64,000 nt of DNA from Beta vulgaris subsp. vulgaris. Lineage: Eukaryota > Streptophyta > Magnoliopsida > Caryophyllales > Amaranthaceae. The notes under the pieces were generated by a model. The model was not told the origin of the DNA, made no database searches, and worked only from the letters and a program-made list of their open reading frames with translations. A program made the position numbers and the translations under genes. Location: NCBI RefSeq assembly GCF_026745355.1, contig NC_079206.1, positions 48,403,608-48,467,607 on the forward strand. The letters run 5' to 3'. Numbering within the stretch: the stretch's first letter is position 1; each line of letters starts with the position of its first letter. Shown here one piece after another: positions 10,901 through 20,865 of the stretch.

Positions 10901-13621
10901 CCTGCGGTGTGAGCCTCATTAGGGGCTTTGGCATAGTGATATCATATGACACCAAGCTACCATATGGTGTCTCGTGTAATCTAAACCAATGTTAACAACT
11001 AGATATCTAGTAGCTTGATGGATCTGGTGGACAACTAGCTGGAGTTAGTAATGCTGTAGGCTATCATCTGAATATTTCTGTACTAGTTTTGAAAGGATAT
11101 GATAGAATGATGGGATATGTAGACGGGTAGCTTCCTTATTAAGTACCTAATTCCTTGTCCATTGAAGTAACTGATATAGCCATATACCATTATGTACTTT
11201 CTCCGTTTCATAATACTCGCTACACTTTCCATTGTGGGAAGTTTTACATTACTTGCTACACTTCCTTTTTGGACAATAAACTCTCTCTGTCTTTCTCTCA
11301 CATGGGTCCCTTTTCTTTTTACTCTCCACCTCTTTCTTCTCCAAAAATTGCTTAGAAGTCCGTTAATTGAAAAGTGTAGCGAGTAATATGAAACAGAGGA
11401 AGTAGTTTGATTGGTACATAATTGAGCATTTGATCGTATGGCTAAAATCTCGTTGTCTAGGTGTACTGTGCTTCTGAATGTACCCTTAATGGTCTGTTTG
11501 ATAGTTGGTAATAAGTGTTTGTAATGCTAATAAACTTGTACTTATTTTGTAAGAAAAAATTCATGCTAGTGTCCATTACAATGGCTGTTGAGCCCCAAAT
11601 ACTCTTTTTCTTTATAGATGTCAATTATTATCCATCACCTCTTTAGAAGAAGTATTGAATGGTAAGAAAGTTTATGAAGAAAGACTTTTTGGGAAGCTCC
11701 ACAATAAGGACATTAACATGAGGCTCTCTGTACAGAATCATATATAAATCTATTGCCATTATCACCTTCTATTGTTGCCTACCAAGCAGCTTGTAAATTG
11801 GATCTTGGAGGGTTTTCAAGTTAATATGCTTGCAAAACAATGATTTTGGTTTTGTTATCTAAACTTACAACACCTCAGCCCCTTTCTGCAAAAAAATAAA
11901 ATAAAAAGTTTCTCACATGCTACTTCTTTCCGTATCTATTTGAGATGTGAAAAGTTTGTCACTCAATATTATACGTCATGAGGTCTCGAAATTGGAGCCT
12001 ATCTTGTTTATCTGTATGTTAATGTTTATGGTTTTAGCTTAGACAAAGTTTATCATTCCCGTAACACCTGAATGCGAAGTTTTTTTCTACTGTTTTGGCT
12101 TTGAGCCAGACAAAATTTCAGTATCTGCAGCAGCTGAATGCTAACTTTTCCATCTGGACCTAATGATGGTTTCATTTGAGTTTGCAGGAATTGATGCCTG
12201 GAGGCGTAAATTCTCCTGTACGTGCCTTCAAGTCGGTTGGTGGACAACCAATAGTGATAGACTCAGTCAAGGGTTCGCACATGTATGATATAGATGGGAA
12301 TGAGTATATTGACTATGTTGGCTCATGGGGACCAGCTATTATTGGTCATGCTGACGATGAGGTTGCATTCTCTCTCTGTACTTTGAACTTCCATTTATCA
12401 TTTTCTGAAAATTGACCATTTAGATTCAGTGTTATTTGGTACACAGCACCAATTTTCAGTCCGGACTTTATTAAATTCTAATATATAGGTTAATGTAACC
12501 AGATAAGTATGGTTGTACCTCATCATCAGTGACGTCTCATTCATTACCAACAGGTACTTGCAGCCTTGGCTGAAACAATGAAGAAAGGGACAAGTTTTGG
12601 TGCTCCTTGTCTTCTTGAAAACACTCTAGCCGAGATGGTTATATCAGCTGTTCCAAGCATTGAAATGGTCAGATTTGTGAATTCAGGCACTGAAGCATGT
12701 ATGGGTGTTCTTCGTCTAGCACGTGCATTCACTGGAAGGCAGAAAATTATTAAGTTTGAGGGTTGCTACCATGGCCATGCTGACCCATTTCTTGTGAAGG
12801 CAGGAAGTGGGGTTGCTACTCTAGGGCTTCCAGACTCTCCAGGTGTTCCGAAGTCTGCCACCTCAGACACCCTAACTTCTCCATACAATGACATTGAAAC
12901 TGTGAAAAGTCTTTTTGAGGCTAACAAAGGAGAAATTGCTGCCATTATTCTTGAACCTGTTGTTGGGAATTCTGGTTTTATTCCTCCAAATCCTGGCTTC
13001 CTTGAAGCCCTCCTTGAAATCACAAAAGAAAATGACACCCTCTTGATCTTCGACGAGGTTATGACTGGATTTCGTTTAGCTTATGGCGGAGCACAAGAGT
13101 ATTTCAAGATTACTCCTGATCTTACAACAATGGGAAAAGTCATTGGTGGTGGCCTTCCTGTTGGTGCATATGGAGGGAGAAGGGATATAATGGAGATGGT
13201 TGCACCTGCAGGACCAATGTATCAGGCAGGTACCCTGAGTGGAAACCCATTGGCAATGACAGCCGGGATTCATACACTCAAACGATTGATGCAGCCAGGA
13301 AGTTACGAGTACTTGGACAAGATTACAAGTGAACTTACTCAAGGTATCATAGATGCAGGGAAGAAGGCTGGCCATGCAATATGTGGTGGTTATATCAGGG
13401 GTATGTTCGGATTTTTCTTCACCGATGGCCCTGTATATAACTTTGAGGATGCAAAGAAGAGTGACACTGCAAAATTTGCCCGGTTCTATCAGGGAATGTT
13501 AGAGGAAGGTGTTTACTTTGCCCCTTCACAGTTTGAAGCTGGATTTACTAGCTTGGCACATACTTCTGAAGATATTCAACGAACGATAGCAGCAGCTGAG
13601 AAGGTTTTGCGAGAAATATAG
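7929..13621 (+). CDS. GSA: Glutamate-1-semialdehyde 2,1-aminomutase, plastid (3 exons)
   Basis: The enzyme converts glutamate-1-semialdehyde to 5-aminolevulinate, the committed precursor of chlorophyll and heme, using pyridoxal phosphate in the plastid stroma. Exons 7929-8108, 12188-12361 and 12554-13621 join in phase with GT-AG introns and give 473 residues, the usual plant length. Residues 1 to about 40 are Ser/Lys-rich and poor in acids, like a chloroplast transit peptide. The mature part starts around the KSEEAF segment and [14 protein letters not shown]. Cofactor features visible are NSGTEA, YHGHAD, the Asp of [10 protein letters not shown] (residue 285) and the Schiff-base Lys 313 in [18 protein letters not shown]. 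No stops or frameshifts were found. Exon 1 carries only the targeting region and is separated by a 4.1 kb intron enriched in transposons. This gene looks fully functional. Confidence 0.97.
9060..9443. mobile_element. MITE with GGTATGTTTGGATA-type ends
   Basis: The left arm begins GGTATGTTTGGATAGG and the right arm, read in complement, begins GGTTGTGTTTGGGAATG. Both lead into similar GAATT/CATTTCAA-rich sequence, giving a fold-back of about 384 bp. No coding capacity. Superfamily (hAT or PIF) not decided because no clean target duplication is visible. Confidence 0.5.
9633..9993. repeat. Inverted-repeat-bounded palindromic minisatellite
   Basis: The arms read GTAAAAAAAAAAAGAGGGAGG on the left (near 9635) and its near-perfect complement on the right (near 9967-9989). 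Between them the DNA is built from a variable unit containing GCGTCTGCCATGGACGCC, often followed by CCACCACCGGC. The unit is itself a partial palindrome (GGCGTC...GACGCC around CCATGG). It is GC-rich in an otherwise AT-rich intron and open on several frames of both strands, which reflects repeat composition rather than coding. Confidence 0.75.
11197..11402. mobile_element. Stowaway MITE in GSA intron 1
   Basis: 206 bp element flanked by TA (11195-11196 and 11403-11404). The ends are CTTTCTCCGTTTCATAATAC and the complement of its right end, GTATTATGAAACAGAGGAAG-like. The CTCCCTCCGTTTC-type end with a TA duplication is typical of Stowaway (Tc1/mariner) elements. Confidence 0.85.
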
Positions 13622-13705
13622 GTCATCGTCAGATCTTTACCTCATCTTGTCCAGTTTTGTAGCTATGTGTAGTTTATAACCTGTATCTTGATTGATATTG
13701 TCTCT

Positions 13706-13711
13706 AATAAA
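13706..13711 (+). terminator. Polyadenylation signal of GSA
   Basis: AATAAA lies 85 bp after the stop codon in T-rich DNA, a plausible near-upstream polyadenylation element. The cleavage site is probably within the next 30 bp. Confidence 0.55.
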
Positions 13712-14629
13712 TGAGGTTGTATTTTTAGTTACAGTTGGTCATCTTCTTCCTGTAAGTTTGTTTTTAGTGTATCTTTCCAAAATTTTCTCTTATTGTGGGC
13801 ATGACTTATGAGTTCAATTTTCAAAATTTATTATGGTCTGACAGCTATCAATTACTCCCCTTCGTCTTTTTAAAGTGTTATATTTTACCATTTTTACCAT
13901 TTACACATCTCTTTTTAGTTGCTACATTTGTCAAATATTTCTATTTTTAATATGTGGTACTCACATAATAATTACTCCCTCTGCTTTTTTTTATTTGCTA
14001 CATTTTCCAAAAAGGGTTGCTTTTTTTTATTTGCTACATTTCCTTATTGAGTTAAGTGTCTAGGAGGGTATTGAACTTTGATGAAAGTATCAGTTAAGGT
14101 ACTGAACTTTCAAATGTACCAGTTAAGGTACTCAAATTGGACGGTCGTTAGTCTAAGGTACTAAACTTTGCTTTTTGCCGTTAAGAGCCCCTAAATTAAA
14201 AGTAAAATGTGGCATGGCAATAAATACATGGTGATGTGGCAATAAAATACAAAATGGCAGTTAATTCAGTACCCTTTAATTCAAAAAAGCCAGCAAAATT
14301 CTTCAACGTAACAAATGAACATATATATTTAAAACTGAACCATATTAACAGATATATTAACATTCAAAAAATCATCTCTCTCAAGAAATCAGGAGCAGCA
14401 AAAAATAAGAACTTCCACAACACGAAAAAAATCTGATATTGGTGTTCTTCCATCAGCAGCAAAAAAAAATCAACTTCATCACCTTCCATTAATCAGGTAC
14501 AAAGCAACTGCATTAAGGAAAATTAAACCTAATGTTAATTTTTTGCCCTTTTTTACCAATCTGAATTTTAAGTCATAGTATTTTGTTCACCTAGGCAGCA
14601 TAATATCAAGAAATAGCTATGGTGGTTCC

Positions 14630-14920
14630 ATGCCCCCAATTCCAAAAAGATGTCATTGTGGGTTTGTTGTAACCAAAATCAGAGCCTGGACAAGGGACAA
14701 CCCTGGTAGAAGGTTTGTAGCATGCCCTAACTACGATGCTGAGACTGATACAAGGGGGTGCAAGTTGCTGAGGCACAATTTGAAGAGAGCAAATGAGAAG
14801 GCAAGGAAGATTGAATCAAAATATATCATGCTTAAAATGAAAAAGGGTGGATTTATGTGTGTTAGGGCTTGGATTTGTGTACTCCTTGTTGTTCTTGTTT
14901 GTTTATGGTACAATATATAA
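14630..14920 (+). CDS. GRF-type zinc-finger protein with C-terminal membrane segment, in the MULE
   Basis: This 96-residue ORF starts MPPIPKRCHCG and reads through NPGRRFVACPNY to RGC, the C-x-C...C...C spacing of a GRF zinc finger, a small nucleic-acid-binding fold. A basic, Lys/Glu-rich stretch (residues about 48-70) follows. The last 20 residues are hydrophobic (WICVLLVVLVCLWYNI), a likely membrane anchor. Plant genomes have many short GRF proteins of this layout. The aromatic/Trp end of the domain expected after the last Cys is replaced by LLRHN, so the domain may be damaged or an intron missed. It lies inside the MULE and converges on the transposase. Whether it is a second mobile-element gene or captured host DNA is unknown. 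Confidence 0.6.
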   Translation: MPPIPKRCHCGFVVTKIRAWTRDNPGRRFVACPNYDAETDTRGCKLLRHNLKRANEKARKIESKYIMLKMKKGGFMCVRAWICVLLVVLVCLWYNI

Positions 14921-15037
14921 TATGTAAGGGGTTTATTTAGGACTCTAATTACTATATCAAGCCATGTAGTAGCATATTATTAATTAAATATAAGTTACCT
15001 TTCAACTATTTTCTCCTTTGCATCCTTTTAGCCATTG

Positions 15038-17945
15038 CTAGGTCCCGAATATATATAAACAAACTAATTCAGAATACATGTGCAGATTATAAGTTAAGAA
15101 AATGTTAGCTAATTCAATCAAATCACATACCTGTAAGGCTTGGCTAGTTATTGTTTGTGAAGCTTGTGAACCCTCTGGTTGTGACTGGTTAAATGAGTAT
15201 TCTTGGCTGAATGAATATATGGTCTGCTCACCCTCATAATCTGAATAACATGCTACTCTTCTTTGTGGGATTGTGTGATTGAGGGGTTGAGTAGGTGGCT
15301 GCTGTGGTTGGAGAGTAGCAACTCTTTGGTAGCCACTTGGGTAGGTGTATACATCTACACCTCTATGGTGCATGGGTACAGTAGGTACATTCTGTGCACG
15401 GCTACTAATTGACTCACTTGCACCCATGCGCACAGACTCTGTAGGTATATTCTTGCAACCTCTCTTGTTATGCCCTTGAACACCACATAGGCTGCATGTC
15501 AATACTGAGCCTGTTTTTATCAATTTTCCTGAACTTGTAACTTCTCCAGCTGTCTTCCTTCTCTTCATTTGGCGCCTATTGTGCACTTTCTTGAGTTTTG
15601 GTGCATTTACCAAAGTTTCTGAACTATGCCACTCTTCTGCTCCATTTATAGGCTCCAACAAGTAGTCATATGCCTTCAAATACACTGATTTGGTGAAGAA
15701 TGGGTTAACATAATGTTCTGGTTGATCAACTTTGTTCCAAATTGCAACCACTGCATGTTTGCATGGAATCCCACTTATTTGCCATGCATTACAGCTGCAA
15801 GTTCTAGCTTCCAAATTGACAACATATTTTGTTTGTGTTGCCCCTTCCCTCACCCCATAAGAGAACCCCCCATCCCAGAATGCATTCCATCCCCTAGCAC
15901 CAATCTTGTGCTTCTCAACTTGCTGTTGTATTCTTGGACACAACAACATCTCTTTCTTCCCTATTTCACCCCTCTTCTTGTGTAGCCTCTCCATTATCCC
16001 CTCCCTGATGTCTTCCAACATAGTAATTATAGGTTTATGCCTTGAGTTCAATATGTAGGCATTGAAAACCTCACTCATGTTGTTATCCACACTATCACAA
16101 CAAGACAGAGGAGTGTAGAAGGCTCTACACCATTTCTTGTAGTTCCTATTTAAGAGATCATCAACAGCTGCATTAGATATTATCCTCATCTTCTCTAAGT
16201 TAAGCAAAAATTCATTTTTTGTGGTGCTCTTAGCCATGATCCAGAACTGCTTCCTATACTCTAACCCACCACCAAACACCCCTCTGAAGTTACAATACAC
16301 ATGCCTTGCACATACCCTACTCTCATCTTGGGGAAACACATCTGATACAGCCTTCAATAAACCTTTTTGCTGATCAGACATGAAAGTGTAACCAGCACCT
16401 TCATTTGATAATAAATCCTCCCCTAAAAATGTCAAAAACCATGTCCAACTAGAAGTTGATTCAACCTCTACTACTGCCCATGCAATTGGGAACATTTGGT
16501 TGTTCCCATCCCTCCCAACAGCAACTAAAAGTTGTCCACCATAGGGTCCTTTTAAGAAACAACCATCAAGAGATATGAAAGGCCTACATCCAGCTAAGAA
16601 CCCCTTTTTCAGTGCCTCAAAACAAATGTACATTCTTTCAAAAATATTTCCGTCCATCTTAATTATCACTGTATTAGCTGGGTTGCTTTTTTTTTATCTC
16701 TGTAGCATACCTTGGCAGCAAGGTATATTGCTCCATATACTCCCCTACAATCAAACTTTGCCCCCTCCTCCTAGCTCTGTATGCTACATTTCTGCTCACC
16801 CTAATCCCCCACTCTAGCCAGACTGTCTCTATTATATCTTGTAGCCTCAGATAAGGATTTATTTTGAACTTGCTCTTGTAATTTTTAGCAATCCAAGAAG
16901 CTGTCATGTTTCTGTTTTTAGGGGCTCTTCCACAAGTGTGCTTGGGCACCAAGGTTTTCACCATAAAGTTTCTCTTAAACTTCTCCAATGAAGCCCAAAT
17001 TCTCCAAGGACATCCTTTTTCCTTGTTCATGCATCTAGCACCTACCCTGTTGGGGTCATTCCTAGTGAATGGTAGTTCTCTCCTAATCTCAATTGAGTAG
17101 TCAATTAATGCTTTTCTGAAAGTCCTTGCATTATCAAACTGTTGTCCTACAAAAAACTTACACTCAACTCCAACATCCCCTCCATCTACCCCTTTGCTGC
17201 AACTGGGTGTTTTTTTTTTGAAGGTGCAGCTTCTAAGAACCCATACTCCTCATCTTCATCTTCACTATGACTGTCAAGATCAGTATCACCTTGAAAGTCA
17301 CCATCAAATAGATTTTCCCCTAATCCCTTAGTTGCAGATACTCTTTTTAACATCTCTATTTCTTCATCATAAGACTGTTGTTTTTTCTTTTCATCACTGA
17401 CTTTGGTCCTGGCACTAACTAATTCATCATCATCCTCATCTGTGCCTTCTGTATCATAGTCTATATCTACATGGGGTTGGGTCTAGTATGGCCAGTATTT
17501 TCAGGAGGGACCAATGCCTCATCTCCATCACACAACAATTGCACTAAGAACCCTTCACCACCTAAGGACCCTTCACCACAATGAATTGACCAACTCCACT
17601 CCATCCATTACCACCCCAAATGGCCTAACTATTGCATGTTCTGTGTACACATGTACAAGCTTGTACTGTAAAGCAGTGGTAAAAATGGATCAAATATTTG
17701 CTTAGCATAGCCCAAGAACCTAATACCAGTACAAAGTCTTTCCTAGGATCAACAAAATGCAGCTTAATGATGTTATTGTAACCCAAGTTGTCTATGATTT
17801 GTTTTACATATGAAGCATCAACATTATCAGGTAAGTTTTCAAACACACTTACTTGACCACCTTCGTATCTAATGTCACCATGTACAAACCACTCTCCACC
17901 ATGGTGCACACTTATGCAAGGTTTTATTTCCATAAAATCTGTCAT
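15038..17945 (-). pseudogene. MURA-like transposase of the MULE (frameshifted)
   Basis: The minus-strand product begins near 17945 with a plant-MULE N-terminus (ISVHHGGEWFVHGDIRYEGG). An acidic linker (about 17250-17460), a MuDR-type DNA-binding region (17150-16674, KGCPWRIWAS), and the catalytic region follow: first Asp in FISLDGCFLKG, second in TFMSDQQKG. Then come a SWIM zinc finger (CSCNAWQISGIPCKHAV) and a CCHC knuckle (CSLCGVQGHNKRGC). The C-terminal 543 codons (16669-15038) are uninterrupted. Frame breaks lie at long T runs (16687-16694 and about 17211-17220) and near 17470, so the copy is probably inactive, although homopolymer sequencing errors could mimic the first two. The family cuts and pastes the element by binding its long inverted repeats. 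Confidence 0.88.
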
Positions 17946-18274
17946 ACAAAAATTTATATACTAAAGTAAGTGCAAGGAATGGAAGAACACCAATGATATT
18001 GTAGGATCCATAAAAACCATTCATATATAGTTATATAGTAAAGAGTACATAGCATTCATTACTACAAAAATTGGCAAGCTCCAACCAATTACATAACAAC
18101 ATACTAAAGTTTTTTGGAGCTTGCATTCATATAAACGACAAAACAAATCTGTCATAGCAGTGACAATCACCCTAAATAAAGCCAGTGACTGTCACATTCT
18201 ACCCCTCCTACAGCTATGACAGAGGCAAAAAAATCAAAACCCAACCCAAAAAAACACACCAACTTCCTTCATCT

Positions 18275-18580
18275 TCAATCCTCTTTGAACAACCATGGGA
18301 ACCCATCAAAGTATTGAGTCATGTCCTTGTTGATCCAAGCGTGGAGGTCCCTCCCATTGTTGTAGATAATATCATTTATTATCCACTTCTCAACGTGCCT
18401 ACGATCATTAAGCCAGAAATAATGACTACTACCTTAAGTTTTGAGTCTCCACCAAAGCCTCCATTTCTTACAAGTTAGCTCAAGCTTGTACTGATCCTCC
18501 CACCTTACCCTAGAGAAAATGTGGGTCACTAGGATATCTTGATGCGAACACAAAGGGTGTGCATGGCATAAAGCTTCCAT
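18275..18580 (-). pseudogene. Unidentified ORF remnant upstream of the MULE transposase
   Basis: A minus-strand frame starting at 18580 reads 48 codons (MEALCHAHPLCSHQDILVTH...), meets one TAA at 18434-18436, and continues in the same frame for about 52 codons to a TGA at 18275-18277 (including NDRRHVEKWIINDI and HAWINKDMTQYFDGFPW). The Trp-rich, non-repetitive composition suggests former coding sequence. The N-terminal part (ILVTHIFSRVRWED...CKKWR) weakly resembles an F-box, a resemblance I do not rely on. It lies between the right TIR and the transposase, on the same strand. Confidence 0.3.
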
Positions 18581-19765
18581 ACCTAGTCATTAACAGAAAC
18601 ATAAAAAATTAATTAAATTTCACTTAACCCTAATCTGTATAAATTATAATTTAAGGTTAACAACTAAACTTCATAAACAATTAACACCCACACAATCTGC
18701 AAAACCCAAATCCCAATTACAAAAAAAAATTATTTTACTAACCATCAAACCCTAAGCGTCATCAACATGCAACAAACAAATCCAACAAAAAACAACTTAA
18801 ACTAGTTCCAAAAATCGCCTTTTTAAACAAGAAAGGAAAAAATAAAATTACTTTTTACTCCAGTTACACACAACAACCAAAAAGGTAACCAAAAAGTACT
18901 AAAAAGGAAAACAAAACAAAATAAATGAAGTTCTGTACAAAAAAAAAATGGAGTAAATGAAGTTCTGTAAAAAAAACAGGAGTAAATGAAGAAGAATATA
19001 CCTTCTTCAGAAGTCTCAGTAATTCTTGGGAATTTTGGTGGTTTTGGTGCTGGCCACATACTATGATTATAAATGGCGTAAATGAAGAGGACAAAGAGTT
19101 GCAGTGATTTAAATAAGGACAATGAAAAGAAGGAAAGTAAATATAAACAGTGAAAGAAGGAAAGTAAATAAAGACAAAGAATACAGAGAGTTGAGATAAA
19201 TACCTGCGAAATAAACCGCCTCATTAAAAGTAATCATTAGGTGGCGTTTCGTGTTGCACACGCGCCTAGGAAAATGTACCAAACGGCGCATTTGACAGAA
19301 ATTCACCATAAAGTAACGGCCGTCCAATTTGAGTACCTTAACTGGTACATTTGAAAGTTCAGTACCTTAACTGATACTTTCATCAAAGTTCAGTACCCTC
19401 CTAGACACTTAACTCTTTCCTTATTAGGAGGCTTGGCCCACCAAAAAGTAATAGTATTATATTTGTTTCTCCTCTTTTTCCACCAAAAAGTACCACTTTT
19501 TCCCCTTTTCCCACACTATTTAATGTTAAAAGGGTCAAAAAGTACACTAAAAAAGAATGAAAATGACATCTCCTAAATTCTTGTGTAAACACAAATGTAG
19601 CAAATAAAAAAAAGCGGAGGGAGTACCTTTTTGTCATTATTTTTGTTTTTATTACACAAAAAGACAACTTCATTATGCTTTGTTGCTCTATTTTTTAATG
19701 GTCTCCATTGTTTTCTTGATCTGTGTGCTAAAGTAAATGTAACAACAAAATAAGACGGAGGGAGT

Positions 19766-20249
19766 ATTTGCGTTTTTCGTGTCTTCTATGGTCGGACAAT
19801 CAAATTCCTTATGGTGATTCATGCAAAAAAACTAAGACATCATAGTAGCAGAGTTGAGGATCAAAACCAGCTTGCAGACAGAAATTAACAGTGGCATTTT
19901 GATACTAACCAAATTTTAAGAGTCAGACAAGCACATATTTTGCAACTGAGCCAAAAAGACGTCGAGGATAGGATCTGCTGATATTAAGTCTAAAACAGTC
20001 TAAATACTCATACTAGTACTACTAATGGTGTTAAAATTAAAAATGGGCTCTTATTTCGTCTTTTAGTGATTTCGTTTTTTAGCTAATTTGATGTACTTGC
20101 ACTATTATGCTACGTGAAATTGTTACCTCTTACAAATTCATGGTAACATTCTACTATATTTTATTAGGATAGTTTATGTTTTGTTTATTTAAATGGAAAT
20201 CTATTATCTTTATATGTATTAAGTTTGCTTCGACTGTCTAGTGTTAGTA
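19766..20249. other. Intergenic DNA, no gene seen
   Basis: AT-rich sequence between the Stowaway/MULE nest and the pararetrovirus block. I see no ORF of interest, RNA gene or clear transposon end. Confidence 0.5.
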
Positions 20250-20600
20250 CTTTTCACTAAAAGTTACCTACATCATATAATATATAATTTCTTGGGTTTA
20301 ATAATTAAGAACTTGCACTAAGTGTTGGCCAGCCCTTGTTAAATCCGCTGGTCAGCCGTTAAGAGGAGAAAAGGTGGTCCTGTTGGTCCCCTTTTATATG
20401 CATTTACTTAAACTTTTCACTAAAAGTTACCTACATCATATAATATATAATTTCGTGGGTTTAGTAATTAAGAATTTGCACTAAGTGTTGGTCAGACGTT
20501 GGTCAGTCCATGTTAAATCCGTTGGTCAGCCGTTTTAGAGGGGAAAAGGTGATCCTAGTAAGGGTGGTCCTGTTGGTCTCTTTTATATGCATTTATTTAA
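20250..20600 (+). repeat. Two direct copies of a 163 bp unit before the pararetrovirus
   Basis: Copy A (20250-20412) and copy B (20413-about 20600) both start CTTTTCACTAAAAGTTACC and include CATATAATATATAATTTC, TTGCACTAAGTGTTGG and TTTATATGCATTTA. Copy B has small internal insertions. The position directly before the viral coding block suggests duplicated viral promoter or leader DNA, which often contains repeats, but this is inference. Confidence 0.65.
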
Positions 20601-20636
20601 CTGCTTCATGCACTAAATTTTATCATTATATGATCA

Positions 20637-20863
20637 TGGCTACTTTTTGTAGAAAGTTATTTTCACATGATAGTGATAATTCAAATATAATACATAGTAA
20701 GGAAATATCTTTTCCGATTAATTCTCAAAACTGGACGATGCCTAAAAAATGTGTAGACATTATTCTTTCCATCAATGTTATTACAAAGAATACTAATCAG
20801 AAAGAATTTTTATTTGAACTTATAGACAAACGACACATATATAAAATAAGGAATACCTTTTAA
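20637..20863 (+). pseudogene. N-terminal fragment of the pararetroviral polyprotein
   Basis: About 75 codons from an ATG at 20637 (MATFCRKLF) to a TAA. The next viral segment continues in another frame. Position suggests the start of the first ORF, where caulimovirids usually place the movement protein, but the segment is too short to assign. The expected movement and coat regions between it and the protease are mostly gone. Confidence 0.4.
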
Positions 20864-20865
20864 AG

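Larger units (their letters stand above)
14049..19415 (-). mobile_element. 5.4 kb Mutator-like element with transposase and GRF ORF
   Basis: Long terminal inverted repeats (at least 115 bp) begin GAGTTAAGTGTCTAGGAGGG and continue with phrases such as AAGGTACTGAACTTTCAAA. The right end is the exact complement at the tip. The 10 bp duplication TTTCCTTATT flanks it (14039-14048 and 19416-19425). Long TIRs and a 9-11 bp duplication define Mutator-like elements. It carries a MURA-type transposase remnant on the minus strand, a GRF zinc-finger ORF on the plus strand and a possible third ORF at 18275-18580. Confidence 0.93.
13975..19623. mobile_element. Inner Stowaway MITE, split by a MULE
   Basis: The ends are CTCCCTCTGCTTTTTTTTA (left) and the complement CTCCCTCCGCTTTTTTTTA (right), flanked by TA at 13973-13974 and 19624-19625. 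Without the MULE and one copy of its duplication the element is about 270 bp. The shared motif TTTGCTACATTT occurs in both arms. Confidence 0.85.
13855..19764. mobile_element. Outer Stowaway MITE, split by later insertions
   Basis: The left end CTCCCCTTCGTCTTTTTAAA follows TA at 13853-13854. The right end is the complement of CTCCCTCCGTCTTATTTTG and is followed by TA at 19765-19766. Removing the inner nest leaves about 260 bp, a normal Stowaway size. It lies about 230 bp after the GSA stop codon. Confidence 0.75.

Noticed and set aside
12544..13375. Minus-strand ORFs opposite GSA exon 3
   Set aside because: Shadows of the conserved aminomutase coding frame.
20250..20600. LTR of a retrotransposon before the RT-containing block
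   Set aside because: The copies are adjacent rather than flanking, and the block has no integrase; pararetroviral origin fits better.
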